A stretch of DNA of 28,849 bases from JBAXLO01 sp037134755 (GCA_037134755.1 JBAXLO010000034.1:1-28849), one strand, 5' to 3'; counted from the first letter of the stretch, positions 8,658 through 17,871 are shown. Translations and numbers: made by a program. Notes: generated from the letters alone by a model not told the origin.

Positions 8658-8716
8658 TTACTAATTTTGCAGTACAAAAATACTAATAATTTTAGTATTG
8701 ATAACATTTTTAGTAA
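8658..8716. promoter_or_regulatory. Divergent promoters with two operator-like dyads
   Basis: The 110-bp gap between the divergent genes contains two -7 boxes of TAnnTTTG type. TAATTTTG (8662-8669) reads rightward to the XRE-S24 gene, and TATTTTTG on the minus strand (8675-8682) reads leftward to the radical SAM gene. Each overlaps a dyad: TACTAATTTTGCAGTA (8659-8674), and TACTAAT..TTAGTA (8681-8697), which extends to perfect 8-bp arms AATACTAA-N5-TTAGTATT (8679-8699). A further half-site TTAGTAA lies at 8710-8716, the complement of TTACTAA at 8658-8664. This fits binding of a dimeric HTH repressor, presumably the adjacent XRE-S24 protein, covering both promoters. Confidence 0.65.
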
Positions 8717-8725
8717 TTTTATTTT

Positions 8726-9502
8726 ATGAAATATTTATCATCTAATATTAAGCATCTTAGAAAGAAGAAAAAACTTACTCAGGATGAATTAGCATTGAAA
8801 ATTGGTGTCAAAAGATCATTAATAGGTTCGTATGAAGAGGGACGAGCTATACCAAAACTGTCACTTATACAAGAAATGGCTCTTTATTTTGACATATCTT
8901 TTGAAGATATGCTTAATTTAGATTTAAGTAATGAAACAACATTAAATAAAAATATTATTGGGAATAATATCAGAGTGTTATCAACTATTGTTGACAAAAA
9001 GAATAAAGAATTAATAACTGTAGTCCCTATTAAAGCTGCTGCCGGATATTTAAACGGTTATGCAGATCCAGAGTACATTGAAGAGCTTCCTGTATTTGAT
9101 TTTCCTTTAAAAGAAATTTCTGCTGAAAGAACTTACAGAATTTTCCAGATACAAGGTGATAGTATGGAGCCTTTGCCTTCAGCATCCTATATTATAACTG
9201 AATATGTTGACAACTGGAATGCTATTAAAGATGGCAAAACTCATATCATTTTAACCAAAGAAGATGGTTTGGTTTATAAAAGAATTTATAATCATATTGA
9301 AGAAAAGAATCAATTGGAATTGGTTTCAGATAATCATTTATATGCTCCATATAACATTAATATTGAAGATGTGCTTGAAGTGTGGAAGGCTTTGGGATAT
9401 ATAAGTTTTGAGTTGCCTGAACCTAATGTTTCATCCATTGCAAAACTTACGAATATGCTTTATGAATTGAAAACTGAAGTTGAGCAATTAAAAAAGCAAT
9501 AA
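8726..9502 (+). CDS. XRE-family HTH regulator with S24 (LexA/UmuD-like) peptidase domain
   Basis: A 258-residue repressor-like protein. An XRE helix-turn-helix occupies about 5-60 (LTQDELALKIGVKRSLIGSYEEG). An S24 domain follows, with nucleophile Ser146 (GDSMEP) and general base Lys185 (VYKR), spaced 39 residues apart as in LexA (37). A candidate self-cleavage Ala106-Gly107 bond lies in KAAAGY. The C-terminus is a short predicted coiled coil. The family normally represses damage-response genes and inactivates itself by RecA-stimulated cleavage. The Pol IV gene starts 13 bp downstream in the same operon, and the dyads upstream suggest autoregulation plus control of the divergent radical SAM operon. 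Confidence 0.9.
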   Translation: MKYLSSNIKHLRKKKKLTQDELALKIGVKRSLIGSYEEGRAIPKLSLIQEMALYFDISFEDMLNLDLSNETTLNKNIIGNNIRVLSTIVDKKNKELITVVPIKAAAGYLNGYADPEYIEELPVFDFPLKEISAERTYRIFQIQGDSMEPLPSASYIITEYVDNWNAIKDGKTHIILTKEDGLVYKRIYNHIEEKNQLELVSDNHLYAPYNINIEDVLEVWKALGYISFELPEPNVSSIAKLTNMLYELKTEVEQLKKQ

Positions 9503-9515
9503 AATTTATTGTGTT

Positions 9516-10589
9516 TTGATAAGAAAGATTATACATATTGATATGGATGCTTTTTATGCATCAGTTGAACAACGAGATGATCCGACTTTGCTTGGCAAAC
9601 CTGTGGCAGTAGGTTTTGATAAAGAAAGAAGTGTAGTATGTGCAGCAAGTTATGAAGCCCGCAAATATGGAGTTCGTTCGGCTATGCCATCAGTTACTGC
9701 ACGTAAAAAATGTTCTGAACTTATATTTGTAAAGCCACACTTTGATAAGTATTCAAAAGTATCAAAACAAATAAGAAGCATCTTTTATGAATATACTGAT
9801 TTAGTTGAACCATTATCTCTTGATGAAGCATATCTGGATGTCACCGAAAATAAAAAGAACATAAACTCAGCTACTCAAATTGCTAAAGAAATTAAAGATA
9901 AAATAAAAGAAGTTACCGGTTTAACTGCTTCAGCAGGAGTTTCATTTAATAAATTTCTTGCTAAAATTGCTTCTGATTATAAAAAGCCTGATGGTTTATT
10001 TGTTATCAAACCAGAGCAAGCAAATCTGTTTCTGGAACAATTAGATATAGATAAATTCTATGGAGTTGGTAAAGTAACTGCAAAGAAAATGCATTCACTT
10101 GGAATAAATAAAGGTATTGATCTCAAAAAGAAAACTCAGGAAGAATTGATTAAGCTTTTTGGTAAATCAGGAGGATATTATTATGATGTTGTAAATGGAA
10201 ATGAAAATAGACCGGTTATGCCTAATAGAGAAAGAAAATCATTAGGCACTGAAGAAACTTTTGATAAAGATTTGACTAAGAAATTTGAAATCATTACAGA
10301 ACTTTATCATATCGAACAACATCTTTTCGAAATGATAGCTCGTTATAATGTTACAGGAAAGACATTAACATTAAAAATAAAGTATGCTGATTTCGTTCAG
10401 CAAACAAGAAGTAAATCATTATTAATAAATATTGACAACTTTAAATTATTGCATTCCATCTCAAAAGAATTATTAAATACAATTGATTTTAAGAACCCTA
10501 ACCTTAAGATAAGACTATTGGGGTTAAGCATTTCTAATTTCAACAAAAATAATGTTGATAAAATAAATCAATTAAAGCTAGTTTTATAA
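9516..10589 (+). CDS. dinB: DNA polymerase IV (Y-family translesion polymerase)
   Basis: A 357-residue Y-family polymerase, close to the usual 350. Catalytic carboxylates are visible: Asp9 in HIDMDAFYASVEQ, and Asp103-Glu104 in LSLDEAYLD. The little-finger domain follows (from about 240). The C-terminal INQLKLVL is a typical beta-clamp-binding tail. The start is a TTG codon, chosen because the conserved KIIHIDMDAF block begins four residues later and the next in-frame ATG lies inside it. It is the second gene of an operon with the XRE-S24 repressor, which implies damage-inducible expression. Confidence 0.95.
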   Translation: MIRKIIHIDMDAFYASVEQRDDPTLLGKPVAVGFDKERSVVCAASYEARKYGVRSAMPSVTARKKCSELIFVKPHFDKYSKVSKQIRSIFYEYTDLVEPLSLDEAYLDVTENKKNINSATQIAKEIKDKIKEVTGLTASAGVSFNKFLAKIASDYKKPDGLFVIKPEQANLFLEQLDIDKFYGVGKVTAKKMHSLGINKGIDLKKKTQEELIKLFGKSGGYYYDVVNGNENRPVMPNRERKSLGTEETFDKDLTKKFEIITELYHIEQHLFEMIARYNVTGKTLTLKIKYADFVQQTRSKSLLINIDNFKLLHSISKELLNTIDFKNPNLKIRLLGLSISNFNKNNVDKINQLKLVL

Positions 10590-10653
10590 AGATAATAATG
10601 TAATTTTATACCCGTTATTAATTCGAATTGATTTTTGAATAAAAAACTTATAA

Positions 10654-11679
10654 ATGAAAATCTTACGCACATTATTATTTATACTATTAATATTAATTAT
10701 ATTATTTTTATTAATCTCTTTATTTTTACCATCAACAGTACACGTTGATGAATCTATTACTATTAAATCAAATGTTAATAACACCTTTTCTCAAATAAAC
10801 AATTTAAAGAATTGGCAAAAATGGTCTCCTTATCAACAATCAGATCCAAAAATGTTAATAAAAATAAGTTTACCTTCTGAAGGAATCGGTGCAAAACAAT
10901 CATGGGTAAGTAAGGAGATTGGAAATGGGAGCATAAGTATTAGAGAAGTTATTCCTGATAAATCAATTAGTGGAGATTTAATTTATGATAACGACACCAA
11001 AGCATTATCATTATGGGAATTTGAACCAGCTGTGGAAGGCACAAAACTAACATGGAGCATTGATGTTATTGACCTCTCCTACCCTTTTGGCAGATGGGCG
11101 GGTTTATTTATGGGAAATAATATTCATAATACCATTCAAAGAGGATTAAATAATATAAAGAGTCTTGTTGAAAGTAATCTAATTACTAAACCTGTTATTT
11201 ATTCAAGTTATGGAAAAACTTCGGAAGTAACAGAAAGTGAAATGCATTCAATGATTATACTTTCAATTAAAGATTCTTGTAAAATAGAAGAGTTTAGTGT
11301 TAAGTTTAAAGAAATGTATGCTGAGATTAATAGTTATATAAAAGCAACTAATTCGAAACAAATAGCACCTCCTTTTGCAATTTATCATTCATGGAATCCA
11401 AAAGGACTTAGTGTTGTTGAAGCATGTATTAGAATTAACAAATATCTAAAAAATAAAGGTAGAATAATATTTACTGAAGTTCCTCAATATAAAATTGCAA
11501 GTGTTATTCATTATGGCCCTTATAGCACAATTGGTTCTGCTTATGATATACTAGAGAAATATATTAAAAATAATAACAAATCAATTGCTAATGATCCAAG
11601 GGAAGTTTATTTAACAGATCCTTCATTAGTAAATGATTCAACAAGATGGGAAACTCAAGTTTATTATCCTATTAGATAA
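10654..11679 (+). CDS. Membrane-anchored SRPBCC plus GyrI-like effector-binding protein
   Basis: A 341-residue protein. A single N-terminal hydrophobic helix (about 5-27) is followed by an SRPBCC/polyketide-cyclase-type domain (about 33-175, with SITIKSNVNNTFSQINNLKNWQKW) and a GyrI-like, AraC-effector-binding-type domain (about 190-341, ending FTEVPQYKIASVIHYGPYSTI and VYYP). Both are ligand-binding folds; no enzyme motif is seen. Anchoring at the membrane puts the ligand domains in the periplasm or on the cytosolic face; the topology is not clear. It starts 64 bp after dinB and precedes a histidine kinase by 33 bp, so it could feed a ligand signal to that kinase, but this is only positional. 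Confidence 0.78.
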   Translation: MKILRTLLFILLILIILFLLISLFLPSTVHVDESITIKSNVNNTFSQINNLKNWQKWSPYQQSDPKMLIKISLPSEGIGAKQSWVSKEIGNGSISIREVIPDKSISGDLIYDNDTKALSLWEFEPAVEGTKLTWSIDVIDLSYPFGRWAGLFMGNNIHNTIQRGLNNIKSLVESNLITKPVIYSSYGKTSEVTESEMHSMIILSIKDSCKIEEFSVKFKEMYAEINSYIKATNSKQIAPPFAIYHSWNPKGLSVVEACIRINKYLKNKGRIIFTEVPQYKIASVIHYGPYSTIGSAYDILEKYIKNNNKSIANDPREVYLTDPSLVNDSTRWETQVYYPIR

Positions 11680-11712
11680 ATATTAAATTGATATTATTAA
11701 TGTACTATTAAA

Positions 11713-12918
11713 ATGAGAAACAATCAAAACAATAATATGGATTTAGAACTTCCTGAAAATAATGACCAACTACTATTAAGGATTCAGGAATTAGAATCTG
11801 AAAATAAACACTTAGTCAAAATACAAAAAGATTTCGAGAATTTATTATCTACCGGTATAGATGGAATATGGTGCAAGAAAATAACTAAAAAAGGTAAAGA
11901 AGAAATAAAATTTGCATCAGAGAATATTGTAAAAATTATAGGTTATAAAGTTGATTATTTGTTCGAGGATAAACTAAAATCTGTTCTTCATCCATTAGAT
12001 ATCGAACGATATGAAACACACCTTAATGAATTGTTTAATGGGAATAACTCTACTACAATTTTTGAGTTTAGAATTATAATGCCTGATGGTAGTATAAAAT
12101 GGATAAAAGACAGAATAAATATTAAGTTTGATAAAAGAGGAAATTCAATTTTAACGGGTATTTTAACAGATATTACTGAAAAGAAGAACATAGATGAAGA
12201 ATTTAGAAAGAACACCGAAGAATTAAAGGATCTTAATAACACAAAGGATAAATTCTTTTCAATTATTGCTCATGATTTAAGGAATCCATTTAATGCTATA
12301 ATGAGTTTTGCTGAGATGTTGTATGAAGAATATGACAGCTTTACTGACGAAGAAAGAAAAGATTTTATTCATAATATAAAAGAAGCATCAGATAGTACAT
12401 ATAAGTTATTACAAAATCTTTTAGAATGGTCAAGAGCTCAAACAGGTAAAATATCTTTTAACCCTGAAAATTTTCAACTTCAAACTATCATTGATGAAAC
12501 TATTACTTTGATTAAATCTCAAGCTGATAAAAAAAGTATAAAAATAAACTTGTCAATTAAAGACAAAACAATTGTGTATGCTGACAAAAATATGATTCGT
12601 ACTATCTTAAGAAATCTAATTACTAATGCTATTAAATTTACACATAAAGGTGGGGAAATTAAAATATATGATCTACCATCAAAAGGTTTAACTAAGATAC
12701 ATATTAAAGATAATGGTATTGGTATTGAAGAAGAAAACATAAATAAACTATTTAAACTTGACCAGAAATATAGAATGAATGGAACGGAAAATGAAATGGG
12801 TACAGGTTTAGGGTTAATTATATGTAAAGAACTCGTTGAGATTAATGGAGGAGGTATTTGGGTAGAAAGCAAAAAAGTAAAAGGAAGCAATTTTATATTT
12901 ACTTTACCTAAAATATAA
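11713..12918 (+). CDS. Soluble PAS-domain sensor histidine kinase
   Basis: A 401-residue kinase without membrane segments. A short coiled coil (about 15-45) leads into one PAS domain with its PAC motif (about 45-155). Then come a HisKA domain with phospho-acceptor His187 (IIAHDLRNPF) and a HATPase domain with N-box NLITNAIKF, G1 DNGIGI from Asp333 and G2 GTGLGL from Gly363. No receiver domain is attached and no response regulator lies in the window, so it is an orphan kinase whose partner is encoded elsewhere. It lies 33 bp after the SRPBCC/GyrI gene and 28 bp before the flavoprotein gene. Confidence 0.9.
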   Translation: MRNNQNNNMDLELPENNDQLLLRIQELESENKHLVKIQKDFENLLSTGIDGIWCKKITKKGKEEIKFASENIVKIIGYKVDYLFEDKLKSVLHPLDIERYETHLNELFNGNNSTTIFEFRIIMPDGSIKWIKDRINIKFDKRGNSILTGILTDITEKKNIDEEFRKNTEELKDLNNTKDKFFSIIAHDLRNPFNAIMSFAEMLYEEYDSFTDEERKDFIHNIKEASDSTYKLLQNLLEWSRAQTGKISFNPENFQLQTIIDETITLIKSQADKKSIKINLSIKDKTIVYADKNMIRTILRNLITNAIKFTHKGGEIKIYDLPSKGLTKIHIKDNGIGIEEENINKLFKLDQKYRMNGTENEMGTGLGLIICKELVEINGGGIWVESKKVKGSNFIFTLPKI

Positions 12919-12946
12919 ATTTACTTTATAATAAATTAATAGTCAA

Positions 12947-13585
12947 ATGAAAGTAATAGCAATTAACGGAAGTCCAAAGAAAGAAGGAAACACTTTTCAT
13001 GCTTTAAGTATTATTGGTGATCAACTAAAAGCAAATGGCATAGAGTTTGAAATATTACATGTTGGTCATAAGATGATACATGGCTGTATTGCATGTAGTA
13101 AGTGTGCAGAAACAAAAGACAAAAGGTGCAATGGAGTACCCAATGACGAATTTAATAACATCAATCAACAAATATATGAAGCTGATGGTATCTTATTAGG
13201 ATCACCTGTATATTATTCAGGAATTGCCGGCACAATGAAAAGCTTTTTGGATAGGTTGTTTTATGTTTCGGGAGCAAATGGAAATATGTTTCGTCATAAA
13301 GTAGGAGCAGCAGTTGTTGCAGTTCGTCGCACAGGAGGTTCATCAACTTTTGATTGTTTAAATCACTACCTTAACATTACTGAAATGATTATAGCTACTT
13401 CCAATTATTGGAATGTTATTCATGGAAGAGCTCCTGGAGAAGTTTTACAAGATGCAGAGGGTGTACAATGCATGGAAGTATTAGGTAGAAATATGGCATG
13501 GCTTCTAAAGATGAAAGAAGCTACAAAAGACACTATTCAACCACCCGAAAAGACACAGAAAGTAGTTACACATTTTATTAGATAA
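12947..13585 (+). CDS. Iron-sulfur flavoprotein / NADPH-dependent FMN reductase-like protein
   Basis: A 212-residue flavodoxin-fold protein. The FMN phosphate loop is NGSPKKEGNT (residues 7-16), and a second flavin contact lies in GSPVYYSGIAGTMKSFLDR. Cysteines 47, 50, 53 and 61 form a CX2CX2CX7C motif, the compact pattern used by iron-sulfur flavoproteins to hold a 4Fe-4S cluster next to FMN, so this is more likely an Isf-type electron carrier than a simple reductase. A strong hairpin terminator directly follows, making it the last gene of this unit. Confidence 0.85.
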   Translation: MKVIAINGSPKKEGNTFHALSIIGDQLKANGIEFEILHVGHKMIHGCIACSKCAETKDKRCNGVPNDEFNNINQQIYEADGILLGSPVYYSGIAGTMKSFLDRLFYVSGANGNMFRHKVGAAVVAVRRTGGSSTFDCLNHYLNITEMIIATSNYWNVIHGRAPGEVLQDAEGVQCMEVLGRNMAWLLKMKEATKDTIQPPEKTQKVVTHFIR

Positions 13586-13591
13586 ATGTAT

Positions 13592-13625
13592 AAAACCTAA
13601 TCCCGAATATACGAGATTAGGTTTT
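13592..13625 (+). terminator. Intrinsic terminator after the flavoprotein gene
   Basis: Perfect 11-bp stem AAAACCTAATC / GATTAGGTTTT with a 12-base loop. It starts 6 bp after the stop codon and ends in a T-rich tail, and the A-run on the other side could make it work in both directions. Confidence 0.85.
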
Positions 13626-13661
13626 ATTATACTTATTCTTCAAAGATTCAAGAAAAAGCAG

Positions 13662-13669
13662 TAATTTTG
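13662..13669 (+). promoter_or_regulatory. Putative -7 box for the D-2-hydroxyacid dehydrogenase gene
   Basis: TAATTTTG matches TAnnTTTG exactly, 26 bp before the start codon and after the preceding terminator. No clear TTTG -33 box is seen at the expected distance. Confidence 0.5.
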
Positions 13670-13695
13670 AAGCCTTATATTATTGCAAACTCTAT

Positions 13696-16632
13696 ATGGA
13701 ACAAACATACATACAATCGAAACTAAAAGATCTTAAAGCCAGCTTCGAAGGCGACATATACACCGACGAAACCATGCGTTTGTTATATGCCACAGATGCT
13801 TCTGCTTATCGCGAAATGCCTTTGGCTGTTGTTCGTCCAAAACATAAAGAAGACATTAAGCTCCTCATTTCTTTTGCTAAAGAACATAAAACTGCTTTAA
13901 TTCCTCGTACAGCCGGCACCTCTTTAGCAGGACAGGTTGTTGGAAATGGTATCATTGTTGATGTTTCTAAATACATGTGTAAGATACTAGAGTTTAACGA
14001 AGCAGAGCATTGGATAAGAGTTGAACCGGGTGTTGTTTTGGATGAATTAAATAAGATCGTAGAAAGTAAAGGTCGGTTCTTTGCTCCCGAAACTTCAACT
14101 TCAAACAGATGTATGGTTGGAGGCATGGTTGGCAATAATTCATGTGGCGCGCATTCATTAATTTATGGTAGCACCAGAGATCATACTGTAGCTATCAATG
14201 CTTTGCTTAGCGATGGCTCAGAAGTAGAATTCAAAGCCTTAAGTAAAGAAGAATATCAAGAAAAGTTAAATCTTAATACATTAGAAGGGAATCTTTACCG
14301 ACAAATCAATGATATTTTAACTGATAAAGAAAATCAAAAAGAAATAATAGAACAATATCCAGATAAAAGTTTAGAAAGACGAAATACCGGTTATGCTATT
14401 GATATGTTGATGGATTGCGATGTTTTTACTGACAATAATGCTAAGTTTAATTTCTCAAATCTCATTGCGGGATCAGAAGGCACATTGGCATTCAGTACAG
14501 ATATTACATTGAATCTTGTCCCTCTCCCAGCCAAAGAAAAAGCCTTGGTTTGTATTCATTGTCATACCTTAATGGACGCTCTCAAAGGAAATATCATCGC
14601 ACTTAAATACAAACCTGTTGCGGTAGAATTAATGGACGATATTATCATGAATTGTACCAAAGATAACATCGAACAACGCAAGAATCGTTTCTTTATTGAA
14701 GGAGAGCCCGGTGCAATGCTCATTGTTGAGTTTGCAATGGATAATAAAGAGGATATACTAAAGGCAGCCGGAGATATGGAAACCGAAATGCGTGAAGCTG
14801 GTTATGGTTATAATTTTCCTGTTCTTTTTGGTGATGATATTAAGAAAGTCTGGAACTTACGTAAAGCAGGTTTAGGATTATTATCAAATATTCCCGGAGA
14901 TGCTAAACCAGTTCCGGTAACCGAAGATACAGCAGTTAATCCAAACGTTTTACCGGAATATATCACAGAGTTTAAAGCAATTTTAAATAAATATAACCTT
15001 AGTTGTGTGTATTATGCACACATTGCAACAGGAGAACTGCATTTACGTCCGGTTCTTAATTTAAAAGACCCAAAAGATGTAGAATTGTTCCATACTGTTG
15101 CATTAGAAACTGCTCATTTAGTTAAGAAATATAAAGGCTCACTAAGTGGCGAACATGGTGATGGAAGGTTAAGAGGAGAGTTTATTCCATTGATGTTGGG
15201 TGATAAAATCTATGAACTCTTCAAACAAATAAAAAACACCTGGGATCCTGATCATATCTTTAATCCAAATAAGATAGTAGATACTCCGCCAATGAATTCT
15301 TTCTTAAGGTTTGAGCCTGGAAAAGCTAATCCTGAGATAGAAACTATCTTTGATTTTAGTAATGATAAAGGTATATTAAGAGCAGCCGAAAGATGTAATG
15401 GATCTGGAGATTGTCGTAAGTCGGAGATTATTGGCGGAACAATGTGTCCAAGCTTTATGGCAACTCGTAACGAGAATTCCACAACTCGTGCAAGAGCTAA
15501 TATTCTTAGAGAGTTTTTAACTAATTCAAACAAAAAGAATCCATTTGATCATAAAGAAATCTACGAAGTATTTGATTTGTGTTTATCTTGTAAAGGTTGT
15601 AAATCAGAATGTCCTTCAAGTGTAGATGTAGCAAAACTTAAAGCCGAATTTCTTCAACATTATTATGATGCTAACGGTATTCCATTGCTTACAAGAGCAA
15701 TTGCATATATTTCAAGCATAAATGCAATAGGTTCGATATTCCCTTCTATTACTAATTTCTTTATGAGTAATAGTTATACATCTTCAATAGCTAAGTCAAT
15801 ATTAGGCTTTGCTCAAAAAAGAAGTATTCCTTTATTATCTAAAATAACATTAAGAAAATGGTATGATGCTAATAATAATAAATCTAAGGCTTATTCTAAT
15901 GGTAAAGTATATCTTTTTGCTGATGAATTTACCAATTACAATGAATCGGAAATAGGTATTAAAGCTATTCGCTTATTAAATAAGTTAGGTTATGAAGTTA
16001 TCATACCTAAGCATTTAGTAAGTGGAAGAACCTTCTTATCAAAAGGGTTATTAAGAACAGCAAAGAAAATTGCAATAAAGAATACAATATTATTAAAGGA
16101 CATTATAACAAAAGACACACCTTTAATAGGAATAGAACCATCAGCAATATTAGCATTCAGAGATGAATACCCAGATTTAGTTGGCAAAGAATTAAAAGCA
16201 ACAGCACTTAAACTTGCCGAGAATGCACTGTTATTTGATGAGTTTTTATCAAAAGAAATAGATAGAGGCAAGATTAGTAAAGATAGTTTTACTAAAGATA
16301 CAAAAGCTATTAAATTGCATGGACATTGTCAACAGAAATCAATTGCTTCTACAGCTCCAACAAAGAAAGTATTATCTTTCCCCGAAAACTATTCAGTCAC
16401 AGAAATACCTTCAGGATGTTGCGGTATGGCTGGTTCATTTGGTTACGAAAAAGAGCACTACGATTTATCAATGAAAGTAGGAGAATTAGTTTTATTCCCT
16501 GCAATAAGAAATACAGATCAAGAAACAATAATAGCAGCATTAGGAACCAGTTGTCGTTGCCAGATCAAAGATGGAACTGATAGAGACGCAATACATCCAG
16601 CTGAAATATTATTTGATGCACTTATTAAATAG
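13696..16632 (+). CDS. FAD-binding and Fe-S D-2-hydroxyacid (D-lactate/glycolate-type) dehydrogenase, fused form
   Basis: A 978-residue fusion of a GlcD-like flavoprotein and a GlcF-like Fe-S protein. The FAD-binding domain (about 38-215) has PRTAGTSLAGQVVGNGIIVD, and an FAD-oxidase C-terminal domain follows, ending near GEHGDGRLRGEF. Two cysteine clusters come next: Cys567, Cys573 and Cys584-Pro, then Cys629, Cys632, Cys635 and Cys639-Pro, consistent with 4Fe-4S centres. The end holds a CCG-type domain (SGCCGMAGSFGYE at about 907-919). It is expected to oxidise D-lactate or a related D-2-hydroxyacid and pass electrons to the quinone pool or a carrier at the inner membrane. Substrate cannot be fixed from sequence; the D-2-hydroxyglutarate-oxidising YdiJ-like type is an alternative. 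Confidence 0.9.
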   Translation: MEQTYIQSKLKDLKASFEGDIYTDETMRLLYATDASAYREMPLAVVRPKHKEDIKLLISFAKEHKTALIPRTAGTSLAGQVVGNGIIVDVSKYMCKILEFNEAEHWIRVEPGVVLDELNKIVESKGRFFAPETSTSNRCMVGGMVGNNSCGAHSLIYGSTRDHTVAINALLSDGSEVEFKALSKEEYQEKLNLNTLEGNLYRQINDILTDKENQKEIIEQYPDKSLERRNTGYAIDMLMDCDVFTDNNAKFNFSNLIAGSEGTLAFSTDITLNLVPLPAKEKALVCIHCHTLMDALKGNIIALKYKPVAVELMDDIIMNCTKDNIEQRKNRFFIEGEPGAMLIVEFAMDNKEDILKAAGDMETEMREAGYGYNFPVLFGDDIKKVWNLRKAGLGLLSNIPGDAKPVPVTEDTAVNPNVLPEYITEFKAILNKYNLSCVYYAHIATGELHLRPVLNLKDPKDVELFHTVALETAHLVKKYKGSLSGEHGDGRLRGEFIPLMLGDKIYELFKQIKNTWDPDHIFNPNKIVDTPPMNSFLRFEPGKANPEIETIFDFSNDKGILRAAERCNGSGDCRKSEIIGGTMCPSFMATRNENSTTRARANILREFLTNSNKKNPFDHKEIYEVFDLCLSCKGCKSECPSSVDVAKLKAEFLQHYYDANGIPLLTRAIAYISSINAIGSIFPSITNFFMSNSYTSSIAKSILGFAQKRSIPLLSKITLRKWYDANNNKSKAYSNGKVYLFADEFTNYNESEIGIKAIRLLNKLGYEVIIPKHLVSGRTFLSKGLLRTAKKIAIKNTILLKDIITKDTPLIGIEPSAILAFRDEYPDLVGKELKATALKLAENALLFDEFLSKEIDRGKISKDSFTKDTKAIKLHGHCQQKSIASTAPTKKVLSFPENYSVTEIPSGCCGMAGSFGYEKEHYDLSMKVGELVLFPAIRNTDQETIIAALGTSCRCQIKDGTDRDAIHPAEILFDALIK

Positions 16633-16689
16633 AATATACAATAATTATTAATAAGAATAAGTTATATTAATAATCAATTATTCATATAA

Positions 16690-17871
16690 ATGAAAAGAAT
16701 ACTATTCTTATTCGGAATCTTCTTATTTATAGCTATTACATCATGTAATAAAGATAAAGTTTCGACTTATAATGCTTCTTTTCATGCAACACCTTACCAG
16801 ATTAAAATCCCAAAGTACTTCCCTACCCTATTAAATATCCCTTCAGATAATCCAATGACTGTCGAAGGAATAAGACTTGGAAGATACTTATTTTATGATG
16901 GAAGATTATCAGGCAGAACTGAACCAGATTCATTAATGAGTTGCTGTACATGTCATATACAAGCTAATGCTTTTGAATGCGGAATAAATAACACTCACTT
17001 TGTTGGTGGCGCAACATTCGGATTAACAGGAATACCTACTCCACATCACATGTTACCAATGATTAATCTTGCGTTTAATAATAATGGTTATTTCTGGAGT
17101 GGATTAATAAATAAGAATAATACAACGTTAGGGAATGCAGCCTATGGAGTCCCTGTTCAGCAACCATATAATTATACTAATATTGAATCTGTAGTCTGGA
17201 TGGCAATAACTACTCCTCATGAAATAAATGGAACAATAGATAGAACAGTAAACATGATTAAATCTATTCCAATGTATCCACCAATGTTTAAAGCAGCTTT
17301 TGGAACCGAAGAAATAAATATTGACAGGATTAGTAAAGCTATAGCACAATTTGTACGCACATTAATATCCTCAAATTCTAAATTTGATAAATATCTTAGA
17401 GGAGAAACTAATCTTACAACAGATGAGTTTGCTGGTTATGTGCTATTTGTTTCAGAAAATGGAGGAGATTGTTTTCACTGTCATGGAGGAGGAGGAAATC
17501 CTTTATTTACTACTAATCTATTTTATAATAATGGAATGGACAGTATATTCAATGACCCGAGAGATCATACTCAAGTTACACATAATGTATATGATAAAGG
17601 TTCTTACAAAGCCCCTACTCTTCGTAATATTATGTATACTGCACCCTATATGCACGATGGAAGATTTAATACTATTGATGAAGTATTAACTTTTTATAAT
17701 TCAAAAGTTATTTTATCACCTTACATAAGCCCATTAATGCATCATGCAAACACAGGAGGTGTTCAGTTAACAGCTATACAATTACAACAATTAAAAACAT
17801 TTTTAACTACTTTAAATGATACTGATTTTATAACTGATACTACATTTTCTAAGCCGTCAAATTTAAAATAA
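16690..17871 (+). CDS. Di-haem cytochrome c peroxidase / MauG-family lipoprotein
   Basis: A 393-residue exported protein. The signal peptide ends in lipobox ITSC (Cys19), so it is lipid-anchored in the cell envelope. Two c-type haem sites are visible: CCTCH at residues 85-89 and CFHCH at 261-265. The conserved APYMHDGRFNTIDEVLTFYN block near the C-terminus is typical of bacterial di-haem peroxidases. Likely reduces hydrogen peroxide, or performs a MauG-like oxidation, using electrons from a c-type carrier. It starts 57 bp after the D-2-hydroxyacid dehydrogenase gene, so the two may be co-transcribed. Confidence 0.92.
   Translation: MKRILFLFGIFLFIAITSCNKDKVSTYNASFHATPYQIKIPKYFPTLLNIPSDNPMTVEGIRLGRYLFYDGRLSGRTEPDSLMSCCTCHIQANAFECGINNTHFVGGATFGLTGIPTPHHMLPMINLAFNNNGYFWSGLINKNNTTLGNAAYGVPVQQPYNYTNIESVVWMAITTPHEINGTIDRTVNMIKSIPMYPPMFKAAFGTEEINIDRISKAIAQFVRTLISSNSKFDKYLRGETNLTTDEFAGYVLFVSENGGDCFHCHGGGGNPLFTTNLFYNNGMDSIFNDPRDHTQVTHNVYDKGSYKAPTLRNIMYTAPYMHDGRFNTIDEVLTFYNSKVILSPYISPLMHHANTGGVQLTAIQLQQLKTFLTTLNDTDFITDTTFSKPSNLK

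Noticed and set aside
12519..12890. 123-codon minus-strand ORF within the histidine kinase gene
   Set aside because: It is antisense to the conserved kinase ATPase domain. The product is a hydrophobic low-complexity shadow without its own promoter.
13806..16580. Several ORFs in other frames inside the D-2-hydroxyacid dehydrogenase gene
   Set aside because: They overlap a gene with clear full-length domain content, and their products are composition-driven shadows.
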